Source: Gemmatimonadota bacterium
GTDB taxonomy: Bacteria; Gemmatimonadota; Gemmatimonadetes; Gemmatimonadales; Gemmatimonadaceae
Length of the DNA stretch: 64,000 nucleotides
Assembly (NCBI GenBank): GCA_003134685.1
Contig: PLCA01000006.1
Span: 32,409 to 96,408, forward strand
Reading direction: 5' to 3'
Under the pieces are notes generated by a model. That model was not told the origin of the DNA and searched no databases. It worked only from the letters and a program-made list of their open reading frames with translations. A program made the position numbers and the translations under genes. Numbering within the stretch: position 1 is the stretch's first letter; each line of letters opens with the position of its first letter. Shown piece after piece: positions 25,361 through 34,269 of this stretch.

Positions 25361-26992
25361 CTATCCGCCGATCAGCGACAGCCGGAAACGATCGTACGCT
25401 CGCGCTGTCACCATGTCGTCGAGCGCTTTTCTGGCCCGCTCGGGCAGTGGAGCAAGCAGCGGGTCGTACTTGATGTCGGTGATCGCTTTCTGCGCCGGAA
25501 GCGGAACCTTCACTCCCGGATTGAAGATGTTCGTCGGGTCGAAGCTTTTTTTGACCAAGGCAAAGGCGCGGATCGCGTCCTTGTGCCAGACGCGGTCGAG
25601 CAGCGGCGTCCTGATTCTTCCGTCACCGTGCTCTCCGGTGAGCGTGCCACCGAGGCGCGAGGTGAGCTTGACCACATCCTCGAGAAGGCCCGAGACTTTG
25701 TCGCGCCAATCGGGCTGCCTGACGTCGATCAGCGGGTTCACGTGCACGTGGGCATCGCCGGCATGACCGAAGATCACTCCACTCACCTCGCGCTCGGCCA
25801 GCGCCTTCCTCACTCCCTGGACATAGTCCGGCAACTTCGCCAGGGGGACCGCGCCATCCTCGATGAATTGCATCGACGTCGAATGCTCGAGGGCGGAAAG
25901 GATCGGGCTGGCCGCGTGCCGCAGCTCCCAGAGATCGTGCTCCGCCTCCGATGTCAGCGCGACATCGACATCCCTGGCTCCCGATTCACTGAAGGCCCTC
26001 GCGAGTCGCTGCGCTCCCGCCGCGGCCGCGTCCGGGCTGTCGGCTTCGACTTCCGCCAGCAGAATTGCCGCGCTTCCTTCCATCCTCTGGCGGAACTTCT
26101 CGTCGGCGCTCCTGCCGGTAGTGGCATATGCGAGAAAGGTTCTGTCGAGCAGCTCACAGGCGCTGGCCCCTGCCTCGACGGCTTTCGTCGCCGCCGCTGT
26201 CGCTTCCTCGAGAGATGGAAAGGATCCGAGCACGCTGCTGGTCGCCGCGGGAAGCGGAGAGAGCGTGAGCTGAATCCCGACCATGATCGCGAGCGTCCCT
26301 TCGCTCCCGACGAGAAGGTCCACCAGGTCCGCTTTCGTGGAGTAGTCGTGAATCGCGTACCCCGAGGACTCCTTGCGCACCCCGAGATGGAATATCGGCC
26401 GCCGCTTGTCGCTCGCTACGATCTCGCCGTGGACATCTCGCAGAAACCTGTTGATGGCCTCGATTCTCCTCGGCGCCGGCTCGCCGCGCGTGATGATGGC
26501 GCGATCCCCATCGCTGAACACACAGTCGATCGCGTTAACCCAGGCGCGGGTCGCGCCATAACGGAGACTGTGGGCACCCGAGGCGTTGGTCGCCACCATT
26601 CCACCCAGCGTGCAGAAATCTCCGCTCGACGGATCCACGGGAAATCGCAACCCCTTTCGCCTCGCGGCCACATCGAGCGTCGACCATAGAACTCCGGGCT
26701 CCGCCCAAACCGTCCGATCCCTCTCATCGATCCTGCCCAGATGATTGATGCGCGAGAGATCAACGATTACTCCTGCTCCAATGGCGCCGCCCGACATGCT
26801 GCTTCCGGATCCACGCGGGATGAGGCTCGTGCCAGTCTCCGCCGCCCACTTCACCAGGACGACGACATCCTCCGCGTCAACGGGGACGGCAACGGCGGCC
26901 GGAATCGCGCGCCCAATGCCCGCCGCCTCGGAATAGACGGCGCGCGCCAGCTCGTCTTCGCGAAAATACCCGCGGAATCCCGGAAGGCTCAC
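25361..26992 (-). CDS. FAD-linked oxidase (GlcD/D-lactate dehydrogenase-like)
   Basis: 543-aa flavoprotein of the PCMH/VAO fold. The FAD pyrophosphate loop is PRGSGSSMSGGAIG, followed by GGMVATNASGAHSLRYGAT. The C-terminal half has GHAGDAHVHVNPLID and the GEHGDGRIRTPLL segment that binds the flavin and 2-hydroxy-acid substrate in GlcD, LldD2 and D-2-hydroxyglutarate dehydrogenases. It lacks the fused Fe-S domain of the ~950-aa versions. The probable reaction is oxidation of a D-2-hydroxy acid (lactate, glycolate or similar), passing electrons to an unknown acceptor. GTG start with AGGGG 9 nt upstream. Confidence 0.88.
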   Translation of the reverse strand: MSLPGFRGYFREDELARAVYSEAAGIGRAIPAAVAVPVDAEDVVVLVKWAAETGTSLIPRGSGSSMSGGAIGAGVIVDLSRINHLGRIDERDRTVWAEPGVLWSTLDVAARRKGLRFPVDPSSGDFCTLGGMVATNASGAHSLRYGATRAWVNAIDCVFSDGDRAIITRGEPAPRRIEAINRFLRDVHGEIVASDKRRPIFHLGVRKESSGYAIHDYSTKADLVDLLVGSEGTLAIMVGIQLTLSPLPAATSSVLGSFPSLEEATAAATKAVEAGASACELLDRTFLAYATTGRSADEKFRQRMEGSAAILLAEVEADSPDAAAAGAQRLARAFSESGARDVDVALTSEAEHDLWELRHAASPILSALEHSTSMQFIEDGAVPLAKLPDYVQGVRKALAEREVSGVIFGHAGDAHVHVNPLIDVRQPDWRDKVSGLLEDVVKLTSRLGGTLTGEHGDGRIRTPLLDRVWHKDAIRAFALVKKSFDPTNIFNPGVKVPLPAQKAITDIKYDPLLAPLPERARKALDDMVTARAYDRFRLSLIGG

Positions 26993-27046
26993 GAGTCGAA
27001 ACCCCTGACGGAACGAATGTGCATCGTTACTCGGGAGAGCTTTGGC

Positions 27047-27934
27047 TCACAATCCGAGACTGCTCACGCGCGGGGGATTGAACGAGTAATCGTAGAATCC
27101 CTTCCCCGATTTCCTGCCAAGCATCCCGGCCAGCACCATTCGCCTGAGCAAAGGAGGGGGAGCGTACCGGCTCTCCCGATATTCCGTGAACATGATTTCC
27201 GCGATCTTGTAAACGGTATCGAGGCCCACAAAATCGAGAAGAGTGAACGGTCCCATCGGGTGTCCAGCGCCGAGCTGCATCCCTTTGTCGATATCCTCGA
27301 CCGAAGCGACGTTCGATTCCAGCGCCTTGATTGCGTCGATCATATATGGAATCAGCAGCAGGTTCACGACGAATCCGGAGCTGTCCTTCGCCCGTATCGG
27401 CTCCTTCCCGAGGGCCCGCACGAAATCCAGAGCTCGCTGTTCCGTCTCCTCGCTGGTCGTGATCGTGCGAACGACCTCCACCAGCTTCATCAGCGGCACC
27501 GGATTGAAGAAGTGGATGCCGAGCATCCGATCCGGGCGTCCGCTCGCGGTCGCCATTGCGATGATCGTCAGGCTCGAAGTGTTCGAAGCGAATATCGCGT
27601 CGGGCCGCGCTATCTGGTCGAGCTGGGACCAGAGGCTGTTCTTGACGTCGAGATCTTCGACCACTGCCTCGATGAATAAGTCGGAGTCCGCCAGCTCCTT
27701 CAGGTCGGTGACGAATCGCAGATTCCCGAGCGTCGTAGAGCGCTCGGCTTCCGTCACCTTGCCGCGCTCGATGCCCTTGGCGAGCGACTTCTCGATCGCC
27801 AGTCGCGATTTCTCACCAAGGGCTTCCGAGACCTCGCGCACAGTTGTTGGGAATCCAGCCGCAGCCGAGACCTGGGCGATCCCGCTTCCCATCAGGCCTC
27901 CGCCAAGGACGCCGACCTTCCTGATTTTTTTCAT
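27047..27934 (-). CDS. 3-hydroxyacyl-CoA (3-hydroxybutyryl-CoA) dehydrogenase
   Basis: 295 aa; NAD(P)-dependent oxidation of 3-hydroxyacyl-CoA. The Rossmann motif GGGLMGSGIAQ is at about residues 10-20, catalytic His lies in GIHFFNPVPLMKLVEVV, and SGFVVNLLLIPYM begins the dimerising C-domain. Length matches the stand-alone Hbd type, not the fused FadB. ATG 27934 starts the family homology. With the thiolase at 30072 it fits C4-CoA metabolism: beta-oxidation, butyrate, or polyhydroxybutyrate precursor supply. The phasin-like protein at 34270 would agree with the last. Confidence 0.92.
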   Translation of the reverse strand: MKKIRKVGVLGGGLMGSGIAQVSAAAGFPTTVREVSEALGEKSRLAIEKSLAKGIERGKVTEAERSTTLGNLRFVTDLKELADSDLFIEAVVEDLDVKNSLWSQLDQIARPDAIFASNTSSLTIIAMATASGRPDRMLGIHFFNPVPLMKLVEVVRTITTSEETEQRALDFVRALGKEPIRAKDSSGFVVNLLLIPYMIDAIKALESNVASVEDIDKGMQLGAGHPMGPFTLLDFVGLDTVYKIAEIMFTEYRESRYAPPPLLRRMVLAGMLGRKSGKGFYDYSFNPPRVSSLGL

Positions 27935-27970
27935 CGAGCGGCTCAACCTCTCGAGCGATTACGCTCTAAT

Positions 27971-28831
27971 CTATCGTCTGGGAAACCGCGCTCGCGAAGA
28001 AATCACTCCGAGCAGTCCGCCAGGCGTTTCGAACTCGCCGTGCTCGAGCCGATCGAGGATCTGCTCCAGCGCGAGCTGCACGCTCGAAAGCACGCCGCGG
28101 TGCGACCGTGCCATCCTGTACGCCGCGAGCGTTCCGCCGGCAAAGGGAAGCACGGCAAAGCCGGCCGCAATAAAGAGTGGGATGTGAGCAACGATCAGCC
28201 CGAGGCCGAGGATTCCGCTCGCCGCTGCTCCCATCGTCCCCAGAAACCCTCCGATTCCAACCCGACGCGCTCTGCTGGCGTGAATATCGGCGTCGAGTCT
28301 GACGACGACGCGCGTAGCATCCACCGGCATCACCGTCGCGGACACCTGGCCCGCATCCATCAAATAGAAGCCGCGGCCACTGACGTTGACTGTGCGTCTC
28401 AGTTTGCCGAACAGCCCTCGCTGGGGCTCCCACGTGATCCGATCGGCGAAGCGGCGCTGCACCTGAAGACACTCGTCGCGCAGCATCCAGGCGTCGATCG
28501 TGGCGAGAACGTCGCGAGGAGTCCCGGGCACCGTCCTCGTCGCGGTAGCGAAACTCGCCCCCGCTATCTGCGCCACGAGACCGCGTTCCTCGGGGACGTT
28601 GACGCGCGTTCTCTCTTCGGCCAGCGCCTGGTTGATGGTCGCCGGATTGAGCCCGACTTCGTTTCCGATGTCGAGGAGCTGACTCTCGCTGATCAGATCG
28701 CTGGATTCGGGAAGCGCGCTCGCGCCCTGAAGCTCCGCGGCTCGCGCGAGCACGCGCTCGAGCGCCTGACGGTCCAGCAGCGTCTGCCGCGCAGGAACGG
28801 GCGCGGGCAGTGGAGACTTCTCATCGGCCAT
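27971..28831 (-). CDS. Membrane protein of unknown function
   Basis: 286 aa. The N-terminal third is soluble and helical (LLDRQALERVLARAAELQ... ISESQLLDIGNEVGLNPATINQALAEE), resembling a small helix-turn-helix-like unit. A beta-rich middle follows, then two transmembrane segments at about 200-240 (GFLGTMGAAASGILGLGLIV and PLFIAAGFAVLPFAGG) and a helical tail. No catalytic motif is seen. The family recurs next to metabolic genes in Gemmatimonadota-type genomes, but I cannot name it. A TATAAT 5 nt before the ATG suggests that the mRNA is leaderless. Confidence 0.65.
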   Translation of the reverse strand: MADEKSPLPAPVPARQTLLDRQALERVLARAAELQGASALPESSDLISESQLLDIGNEVGLNPATINQALAEERTRVNVPEERGLVAQIAGASFATATRTVPGTPRDVLATIDAWMLRDECLQVQRRFADRITWEPQRGLFGKLRRTVNVSGRGFYLMDAGQVSATVMPVDATRVVVRLDADIHASRARRVGIGGFLGTMGAAASGILGLGLIVAHIPLFIAAGFAVLPFAGGTLAAYRMARSHRGVLSSVQLALEQILDRLEHGEFETPGGLLGVISSRARFPRR

Positions 28832-28836
28832 GCAGA

Positions 28837-28842
28837 ATTATA
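28837..28842 (-). promoter_or_regulatory. -10 box, probable leaderless start
   Basis: On the minus strand TATAAT-GCAGA complement spacing is 5 nt to the ATG at 28831. No Shine-Dalgarno is present. Confidence 0.55.
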
Positions 28843-28925
28843 TCTGCTCCGTGAACTGCTGTCCGGTGTCGCGCTCGAAGTCAGCCCCCCAGCGCCGCGT
28901 TCGCGACAACCCAGAGGAGCTCGGG

Positions 28926-30041
28926 CTAAATCCCCCCGAGTACGACATCGAGCTGGCGGACAATGGCATCGCGAATGGTGTCGGTGAGGGTGAACGTCGC
29001 CGTAAAGGCCGCCTGGACGTTCGAGCCCGCTGGCCGGTTGACCGACTTCAAATAGTAGCGCATGTAGCCGTCGAGAATCTCCGGCGATGTGCGCTGAATG
29101 AGCAGCGCCCCGCCGCGTACCGCCGCCGCGCTCTGGTAGCGCTCGCCGAGTCCAGTGCGGCTCTGCTCGGGGGTGATGTTGTCCTTGACAGCGGTGCTCG
29201 CGATTCCACCGACCGCCTCGTGCGCGATCACGTAAATCGCCTCTACGGCATCGCTCGGCCGCTCAGGAAACGAGACCGTGATCGTGTTCGACTGCTTGCC
29301 ATTGGTCAGCGATCGACCTTCGCCATCCAGCGGTAGCGAGAGCAGAACTGTTCCCTGTGCCTGCTGCGTGTTGTTGAGAAATCGCTGCATCCGCGGGCGA
29401 TAGGTCCGCTGCCAGAGCGTGTCGACGAGATCGAGCACGTTGCTGCGCTCGCGCTGCTGCTGGACCCAGTAGGAGTGGTAGAAACGGCCGCTCTCATCAT
29501 CGAGGGATTGGACGAAGAGGCGCAGCCAGTCCCGGTCCGCTCCGGTCTGGAAGTAGGCGGCAAGATAGGCGATTGCTCCCGCCTGTTGCTGCGACGACGC
29601 GGCGCGAGGATCGCCGTTAGCGCGAACGAACAGATCGACGGTTTGGGTCAGCTCGCTCCACGTAGAGAACGAGAGCGGCACGAACTGGGCGTTGATCAGC
29701 TGCGGATTGAGCACGAGTCTCGCGTGGAGCTTGTCGCGGTTGGCATCGAGCTGCGAGACCACATTCGCTCTGTTCTTGAGAACGATCATGTCAGTGCTGT
29801 AGCCGCGCTTGAAGAAAGGCACGAAGGTGGTGTCTTCCTGCAGCATCGCGAATCCATGGAGCCAGAGATCGACGTGCTCACGAGTCTTGATGGGCCAGAT
29901 TATGGCTGGCGGCGATTGCCCGGGTGTCGGACCCGCGCCGCCGCTCGTCGTGGAGCCGCCGGTGCCGCCGCCAACCGAAGCGCAAGCCGACGCGAAAGCG
30001 ACGGCCGATGCCAATCCGAATACCCTGACCAATGACTTCAT
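28926..30041 (-). CDS. Lipoprotein of unknown function
   Basis: 371 aa. The signal ends in the lipobox ASACAS (Cys about residue 20), followed by a Gly/Ser/Thr tether. The mature domain is helical in its first half (HVDLWLHGFAMLQED, GAIAYLAAYFQTGADRDW) and has AIYVIAHEAVGGIAS near residue 260. That HExxG is reminiscent of, but does not match, a zinc-peptidase HExxH site, so no activity is assigned. It is probably periplasmic and outer-membrane-anchored. GGGGAAATC precedes the ATG. Confidence 0.7.
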   Translation of the reverse strand: MKSLVRVFGLASAVAFASACASVGGGTGGSTTSGGAGPTPGQSPPAIIWPIKTREHVDLWLHGFAMLQEDTTFVPFFKRGYSTDMIVLKNRANVVSQLDANRDKLHARLVLNPQLINAQFVPLSFSTWSELTQTVDLFVRANGDPRAASSQQQAGAIAYLAAYFQTGADRDWLRLFVQSLDDESGRFYHSYWVQQQRERSNVLDLVDTLWQRTYRPRMQRFLNNTQQAQGTVLLSLPLDGEGRSLTNGKQSNTITVSFPERPSDAVEAIYVIAHEAVGGIASTAVKDNITPEQSRTGLGERYQSAAAVRGGALLIQRTSPEILDGYMRYYLKSVNRPAGSNVQAAFTATFTLTDTIRDAIVRQLDVVLGGI

Positions 30042-30071
30042 GATTTCCCCGTTCGCTGCGGCAAGCGCAGT

Positions 30072-31280
30072 TTATTGAATGGATTCCACGATGACCGCGA
30101 TTCCCTGGCCGCCGCCGATGCACGCGGTGCCAAGTCCGTATCGCTTGTCCTGAGCACGCAACGCATGCAGTAGATGGGCCGTGATTCTCGCTCCAGAAGC
30201 GGCGAGCGGATGGCTCAACGCAATGGCGCCGCCATGCACGTTGAGGCGCTCACGTGGAAGTGACAGCTCGCGCTCGACCGCGCAGGTCTGCGCAGCGAAC
30301 GCCTCGTTGACCTCAATCAGATCCATGTCTTTCATCGACAATCCCGCCTTTGCCAGCGCGGCCTTCGACGCCGGAACGGGTCCGATTCCCATCACCGCCG
30401 GATCCACACCCGCCACTCCCCACGACACCAGCCTTCCAAGCGGCTCGAGCTTGCGCTCGCGCGCAAACTTCTCGCTGGCGATCACCATCGCGCCGGCTCC
30501 GTCGCCGATGCCGGATGCATTTCCAGCGGTCACGACACCGCCTTTTCGGAATACCGGTTTGAGCGCGCTCAGCTTCTCCGCCGTCGTATCGGGCCGCATG
30601 TGCTCGTCGATCGTCATCTCCTCGATCTTTCCGGTCTTGGGATTCGGAATGGGAACCGGAACGACCTCGTCCTTGAAGACTCCTTCGTCCCACGCCGCCT
30701 TCGAAAGCTGCTGCGATCTAAGCGCGAACTCGTCGACGCATCCGCGATCCAGCTTGTACCTCTCGGCCAGGTTCTCCGCGGTCTCCGCCATTCCGAGCCC
30801 GACGTAGGAATCGGTGAGCCCCTCCCACAGGATGTCCTCCATCGGCGGTGCCTTGCCGAGTGGCGTGCCCCATCTGATGCCGCGAATGACGTGCGGCGCC
30901 AGCGACATCGATTCGGCTCCGCCAACCAGACAGACCTGGGCATCGCCGAGGATGATTTCCTGAGCTCCGCTGACCACAGCCTGAAATCCGGAGCCGCACA
31001 GTCGGTTGAGCGTGAGCGCCGAAGTTTCCTGGCGGCACCCCGACTTGAGCGAGACATGGCGGGCGAAGTAAATGGAATCGTTCGTCGTGTAGAGAACGTT
31101 TCCGAAAATCGTTTGATCGATGTCAGCGGCGCCGATTCCCGCTCTTTCGATCGCGATCTTCGAGGCGTGAACGGCAAGATCGACGGGGGAGAATCCCTTG
31201 AGCTTTCCTCCGAAGGTGCCGAACGGTGTTCGAACGGCGGAGAGGAAGACGACACCCGTGTTCTTTGATGTTTCGCTCAT
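30072..31280 (-). CDS. Acetyl-CoA acetyltransferase (thiolase)
   Basis: 402-aa thiolase. The acyl-accepting Cys is in LNRLCGSGFQAV (about residue 92), catalytic His in NVHGGAIALSHPLAASG and the second Cys in TACIGGGQG. It condenses two acetyl-CoA to acetoacetyl-CoA or runs the reverse cleavage; biosynthetic versus degradative use cannot be told from sequence alone. The ATG at 31280 is preferred over an upstream TTG. With the 3-hydroxyacyl-CoA dehydrogenase 2 kb downstream it forms a split C4-CoA pair on the same strand. Confidence 0.93.
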   Translation of the reverse strand: MSETSKNTGVVFLSAVRTPFGTFGGKLKGFSPVDLAVHASKIAIERAGIGAADIDQTIFGNVLYTTNDSIYFARHVSLKSGCRQETSALTLNRLCGSGFQAVVSGAQEIILGDAQVCLVGGAESMSLAPHVIRGIRWGTPLGKAPPMEDILWEGLTDSYVGLGMAETAENLAERYKLDRGCVDEFALRSQQLSKAAWDEGVFKDEVVPVPIPNPKTGKIEEMTIDEHMRPDTTAEKLSALKPVFRKGGVVTAGNASGIGDGAGAMVIASEKFARERKLEPLGRLVSWGVAGVDPAVMGIGPVPASKAALAKAGLSMKDMDLIEVNEAFAAQTCAVERELSLPRERLNVHGGAIALSHPLAASGARITAHLLHALRAQDKRYGLGTACIGGGQGIAVIVESIQ

Positions 31281-31631
31281 GGCTTTCAATCTAGCGACTG
31301 CAACTGAACGGGATCCGACAACGGCGAACTGAACGGGATCCGAGATGTCAGAGGCATAGATCTCAGTACGTAGTCACTGCGCTCCGACCGTCCTGAACGC
31401 GCCTCCTATTACAACAACCGACGGCTTTACCATAACGCCACCAGATACGTCTCAGCGCAGTTACTAAAACCTGGTATCTACGCTTCTCAGATCTCGGATC
31501 ACGTTCAGTTTGCAGTTTGCAGTTCGCAGTTCTCAGATATCGGATCCCGTTCAGTTCGCAGTTTGCAGTTCTCGGATTCGGATCCCGTTCAGTTCGCAGT
31601 TATGAGATCCATTTTATGACACGCCAATGTC
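31281..31631. repeat. 351-bp gene-free stretch: inverted-repeat element, copy 2, with reiterated ends
   Basis: No gene. The core (31330-31512) matches the element at 6445-6642: left arm AACTGAACGGGATCCGAG, then TGTCAGAGGCATAGATCTCAGT, and a right arm reading back as AACTGAACGTGATCCGAG with CTGAGAAGCGTAGATACCAG. A partial left end is repeated at 31311. The right end GGATCCCGTTCAGTTCGCAG recurs at about 31541 and 31580, giving roughly 40-bp tandem reiterations rich in GCAGTTTGCAGTT. Confidence 0.75.
31288..31293 (-). promoter_or_regulatory. -10-like box before thiolase
   Basis: TAGATT on the minus strand, 7 nt before the ATG at 31280. No ribosome-binding site is visible. Confidence 0.4.
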
Positions 31632-32261
31632 CTAAGCCTTCTTCCCGCAATTCACGCAAAACTTCCAAACAGGATCCAGCTCCGCGCCGCACCCAGCGCA
31701 GTGTTTCGCGGCGAGATTCTGTCCACAGTGCGGGCAGTAAATCGCGGTCCGGCCCTCCGGCAAAGTCCCTCCGCAGAATTTGCATCCTACCGCCGGCTCC
31801 ATCGTCGATATCGCCGGCGCGACGAACGACGTAGTCGCCTCTCCGGGAGCGCCGCCGTTGCCGTTCCCTGCCTGATCGGTGCGGCCGACCGAGTAACCCC
31901 CGGCATTCTGTGCCGGGATCGCGACTCCGAGTTTCTGAAGCGCGTCGGGTGCCAGCGAGATCCTCGCTTCGGCGTAGTCGCGAAAGGCCCCCACATCCGC
32001 ATTCGGAGACGCCATCTCCTTTTTCAACCGGTCCTGCATCGCGTGGTCGGCGCGCACGTAACCCTTTTCGCCTGAGAGAAGGCGAGTAAGCGCGGCTTCG
32101 TAGTCCTGATTGGTTTCGATGCCGAGGTCGCGCCGGTAGTGGCGGTAGGGGACGAGAGTGTCGTACAGCTCCTGCACCGTGAACGGCACGCTCAGATACT
32201 CGGCGTGTCCGTTTCTGATGTTGTGAACCAGGCGCTGAAAAAGGCGGTCTAGGTCGTCCAT
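31632..32261 (-). CDS. Zinc-ribbon protein of unknown function
   Basis: 209 aa. The N-terminal 100 residues are helical (LDRLFQRLVHNIRNG... VQELYDTLVPYRHYRRDLG), like a small all-alpha domain. A Gly/Asn linker follows. The C-terminus has a double zinc ribbon with four CxxC knuckles (CKFC, CPHC, CAGC, CVNC). Such domains often mediate protein or nucleic-acid contacts. The start overlaps the end of the upstream RNase HI-like gene by 13 bp, so they are one operon with 32869 and probably share a process. Confidence 0.75.
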   Translation of the reverse strand: MDDLDRLFQRLVHNIRNGHAEYLSVPFTVQELYDTLVPYRHYRRDLGIETNQDYEAALTRLLSGEKGYVRADHAMQDRLKKEMASPNADVGAFRDYAEARISLAPDALQKLGVAIPAQNAGGYSVGRTDQAGNGNGGAPGEATTSFVAPAISTMEPAVGCKFCGGTLPEGRTAIYCPHCGQNLAAKHCAGCGAELDPVWKFCVNCGKKA

Positions 32262-32872
32262 GCTCGCTTGCTCGGCTGGAAGGATTGGAGATCGGGGAAG
32301 GGAGCCATGTGCTTCAAGTCGACCGTTCCTTCTTTCTGCGTTGCCACCCAGCCGTCGAACTCAGACTCTCGCAACCCGCCTGAGTTTGATCGTTCCGCGG
32401 CGGCGCGGGTCGCAAGGAAGTTTGCGTATTCATTCTGCGGCTGCCCGTTGTGTCCGCGCACCCATCTCCATTGGACCTCGTGGTCCTCCACCGCTGCAAC
32501 CGCCTGCTTCCACAGCTCCAGGTTTTCAATGGGTCCACCTTTTCGCGTCCAGCCACGCGAGATCCACGACCCGACCCAGGAATTCATTCCTTCGACGATG
32601 TACGTCGAATCGCTGGTGAACAATACCCGGTACGAGTTGCCACGGCGGGAGATCTCGCGGAACGCCTCGATGACCGATCGAAGTGCCATACGGTTGTTGG
32701 TCGTCGCAGGCTCGGAGATCCAGTAGTCACAGCGGGTGACTTCGCTGGATTTGGGATGAAGCCACTCTATCACGCCGCCGGCGCCGCCTGGATTGTCTCC
32801 CTCGCGTCCGTTTCCGATGCACGATTCGTCGGCGTAGATCGCGACCAGGTCACCAGGTTGTGCACGCGTCAC
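32249..32872 (-). CDS. RNase HI-like protein with two altered catalytic residues
   Basis: 207 aa. The RNase H fold is clear: AIYADESCIGNG (Asp15), PATTNNRMALRSVI, LFTSDSTYIVEGM (Asp88), WRWVRGHNGQPQNEYAN (His141). In RNase HI the DEDD set is Asp-Glu-Asp-Asp. Here the Glu of the NNRMEL motif is Ala63 (codon GCA) and the last Asp is Asn151 (codon AAC), so two of four metal ligands are missing. About 40 extra residues follow. It probably binds RNA/DNA hybrids without efficient cleavage, or has changed chemistry. It is coupled by overlaps to its neighbours on both sides. Confidence 0.85.
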   Translation of the reverse strand: MTRAQPGDLVAIYADESCIGNGREGDNPGGAGGVIEWLHPKSSEVTRCDYWISEPATTNNRMALRSVIEAFREISRRGNSYRVLFTSDSTYIVEGMNSWVGSWISRGWTRKGGPIENLELWKQAVAAVEDHEVQWRWVRGHNGQPQNEYANFLATRAAAERSNSGGLRESEFDGWVATQKEGTVDLKHMAPFPDLQSFQPSKRAWTT

Positions 32873-33087
32873 TTCACGACCTCGAAGCTGTCCATCTCAT
32901 CGAGATAGATGGTGATCTCGTCACCGGTCGTTGGATGCGTCGCTTCGACTGCTTCGCGGCCCTTGATCATGCGCAATCTCATCGGCACCACGACGTACTC
33001 GGTTCCGCGCCGGTAGGCCGAGATCCGCGTTCCACCGGTGATCGCGCTCTCGAGAAGGTCGTACTGCTTGTGAGTCCACTGCGCCAC
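32869..33087 (-). CDS. Small protein of unknown function
   Basis: 72 aa from GTG 33087, with AGAGGA 8 nt upstream. It is compact and mixed alpha/beta (MAQWTHKQYDLLESAITGG then several strands: EYVVVPMRLRMI, DEITIYLDEMDSFEVV). Its stop overlaps the RNase HI-like start (ATGA), so it is translationally coupled to it. I do not recognise the family. Confidence 0.65.
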   Translation of the reverse strand: MAQWTHKQYDLLESAITGGTRISAYRRGTEYVVVPMRLRMIKGREAVEATHPTTGDEITIYLDEMDSFEVVK

Positions 33088-33099
33088 TCGACGGATCCT

Positions 33100-34266
33100 C
33101 TATGAAGGAGAGACAGTCTCGTCACACCATTCGCGGACGACGCGCGTCAGCACCCGGGTGGCGAGATCTATTTCTTCGATCGGCACGAACTCCTCGGCGG
33201 AATGGGCCAGCGCGATGTCGCCCGGACCAAAACAGATCGTGGGAATTCCCGCTTCGTTGAGAAGCGCCGCATCCGTCCACGCCGAGAGTCCTTCGATTTT
33301 CACGGGCAGCTTCTCGCGCTCGAGCGCGCCGCGTAGCCTCTTCACGATCGGAGAATCCACCGGAACATCACTCGGGAGCTGTGCCGTACTCAATGTAACC
33401 CGGGCGGCGAATTGAGGGTGCTTTGAGCGCACGGTCGCGCACGCGTCAGTGATCTCCTTGAGCGCTTTCTCGGCTGATTCGCCGGGAAGGGTTCGTCTCT
33501 CGATCGACAGATTGCACGCTTCAGGATAAGTGGACATTCCAACTCCGCCCTGGATTTTCGAGGCATGGAGCGAGCCGCGACCGAGCAATCGATGGCGCGG
33601 GCCCGATTCGCGGGTCCGCTCGAGCTTCTCGAGTTGGGCGAGTAGCAGACCCGCGTGGGTGATGGCGTCGACCCCAATGTCGTAGCGGCTTCCGTGCGCC
33701 GCTCTTCCCGTCAGTGCGACGTCCATCCACACGAAGCCGCGATGCGCAGGGCAGATCGCGAGCCGCGTGGGCTCCGTGATGATTGCAGCGTCGGCGCGGA
33801 TTCCGCCGGCGAGCAGCGCACGGGTGCCGAGGCTCTCGTATTCCTCATCGACGACGGCCGTGACTAGAACCTGTCTGGTCGAACCGGCGTCCGCTCCTTT
33901 CACGGCCGCCGCGCACATTGCCGCGACTCCGCCTTTCATGTCGGCGGATCCGCGGCCATAGATCCCGTTGCCACGGACGTGGGCGTCGAAGGGCTCGTGG
34001 ATCATTCCCTCGACGCCGACGACATCGAGATGTCCATTGAGCATGAGAGCGGGCGCGTCGCGCGGCCCCAGGCGAGCGATGACGTTGGGCCGTCCGGAAA
34101 CGCTTTCCATCAACTGGACGGTGAATCCCCAGTCGTCGAGAACTGACGCTAGGGTGCGAGCGCAATCACCCTCGCCCGGTGAATCCGGAGCGAGGGTGGG
34201 ATTTCTGGAATCGATTTGTATCAGTGCGCGGGCGAGCGCGACTGCATCGCCGCGCGGGATGGGCAC
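33100..34266 (-). CDS. M20 family deacylase/peptidase (ArgE/DapE-like)
   Basis: 388-aa dizinc amidohydrolase. Metal-binding NGHLDVV (His/Asp), GRGSADMKGG (bridging Asp), catalytic and metal Glu pair in VVDEEYESLG, and a C-terminal His are in the expected order. The dimerisation domain begins at GFVWMDVALTGRAAHGS. ArgE, DapE and aminoacylase members share these features, so N-acetylornithine, succinyl-diaminopimelate or another N-acyl amino acid is possible. The GTG start uses AGG overlapping the stop of the phasin-like gene upstream, so the two are coupled. Confidence 0.88.
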   Translation of the reverse strand: MPIPRGDAVALARALIQIDSRNPTLAPDSPGEGDCARTLASVLDDWGFTVQLMESVSGRPNVIARLGPRDAPALMLNGHLDVVGVEGMIHEPFDAHVRGNGIYGRGSADMKGGVAAMCAAAVKGADAGSTRQVLVTAVVDEEYESLGTRALLAGGIRADAAIITEPTRLAICPAHRGFVWMDVALTGRAAHGSRYDIGVDAITHAGLLLAQLEKLERTRESGPRHRLLGRGSLHASKIQGGVGMSTYPEACNLSIERRTLPGESAEKALKEITDACATVRSKHPQFAARVTLSTAQLPSDVPVDSPIVKRLRGALEREKLPVKIEGLSAWTDAALLNEAGIPTICFGPGDIALAHSAEEFVPIEEIDLATRVLTRVVREWCDETVSPS

Positions 34267-34269
34267 GGT

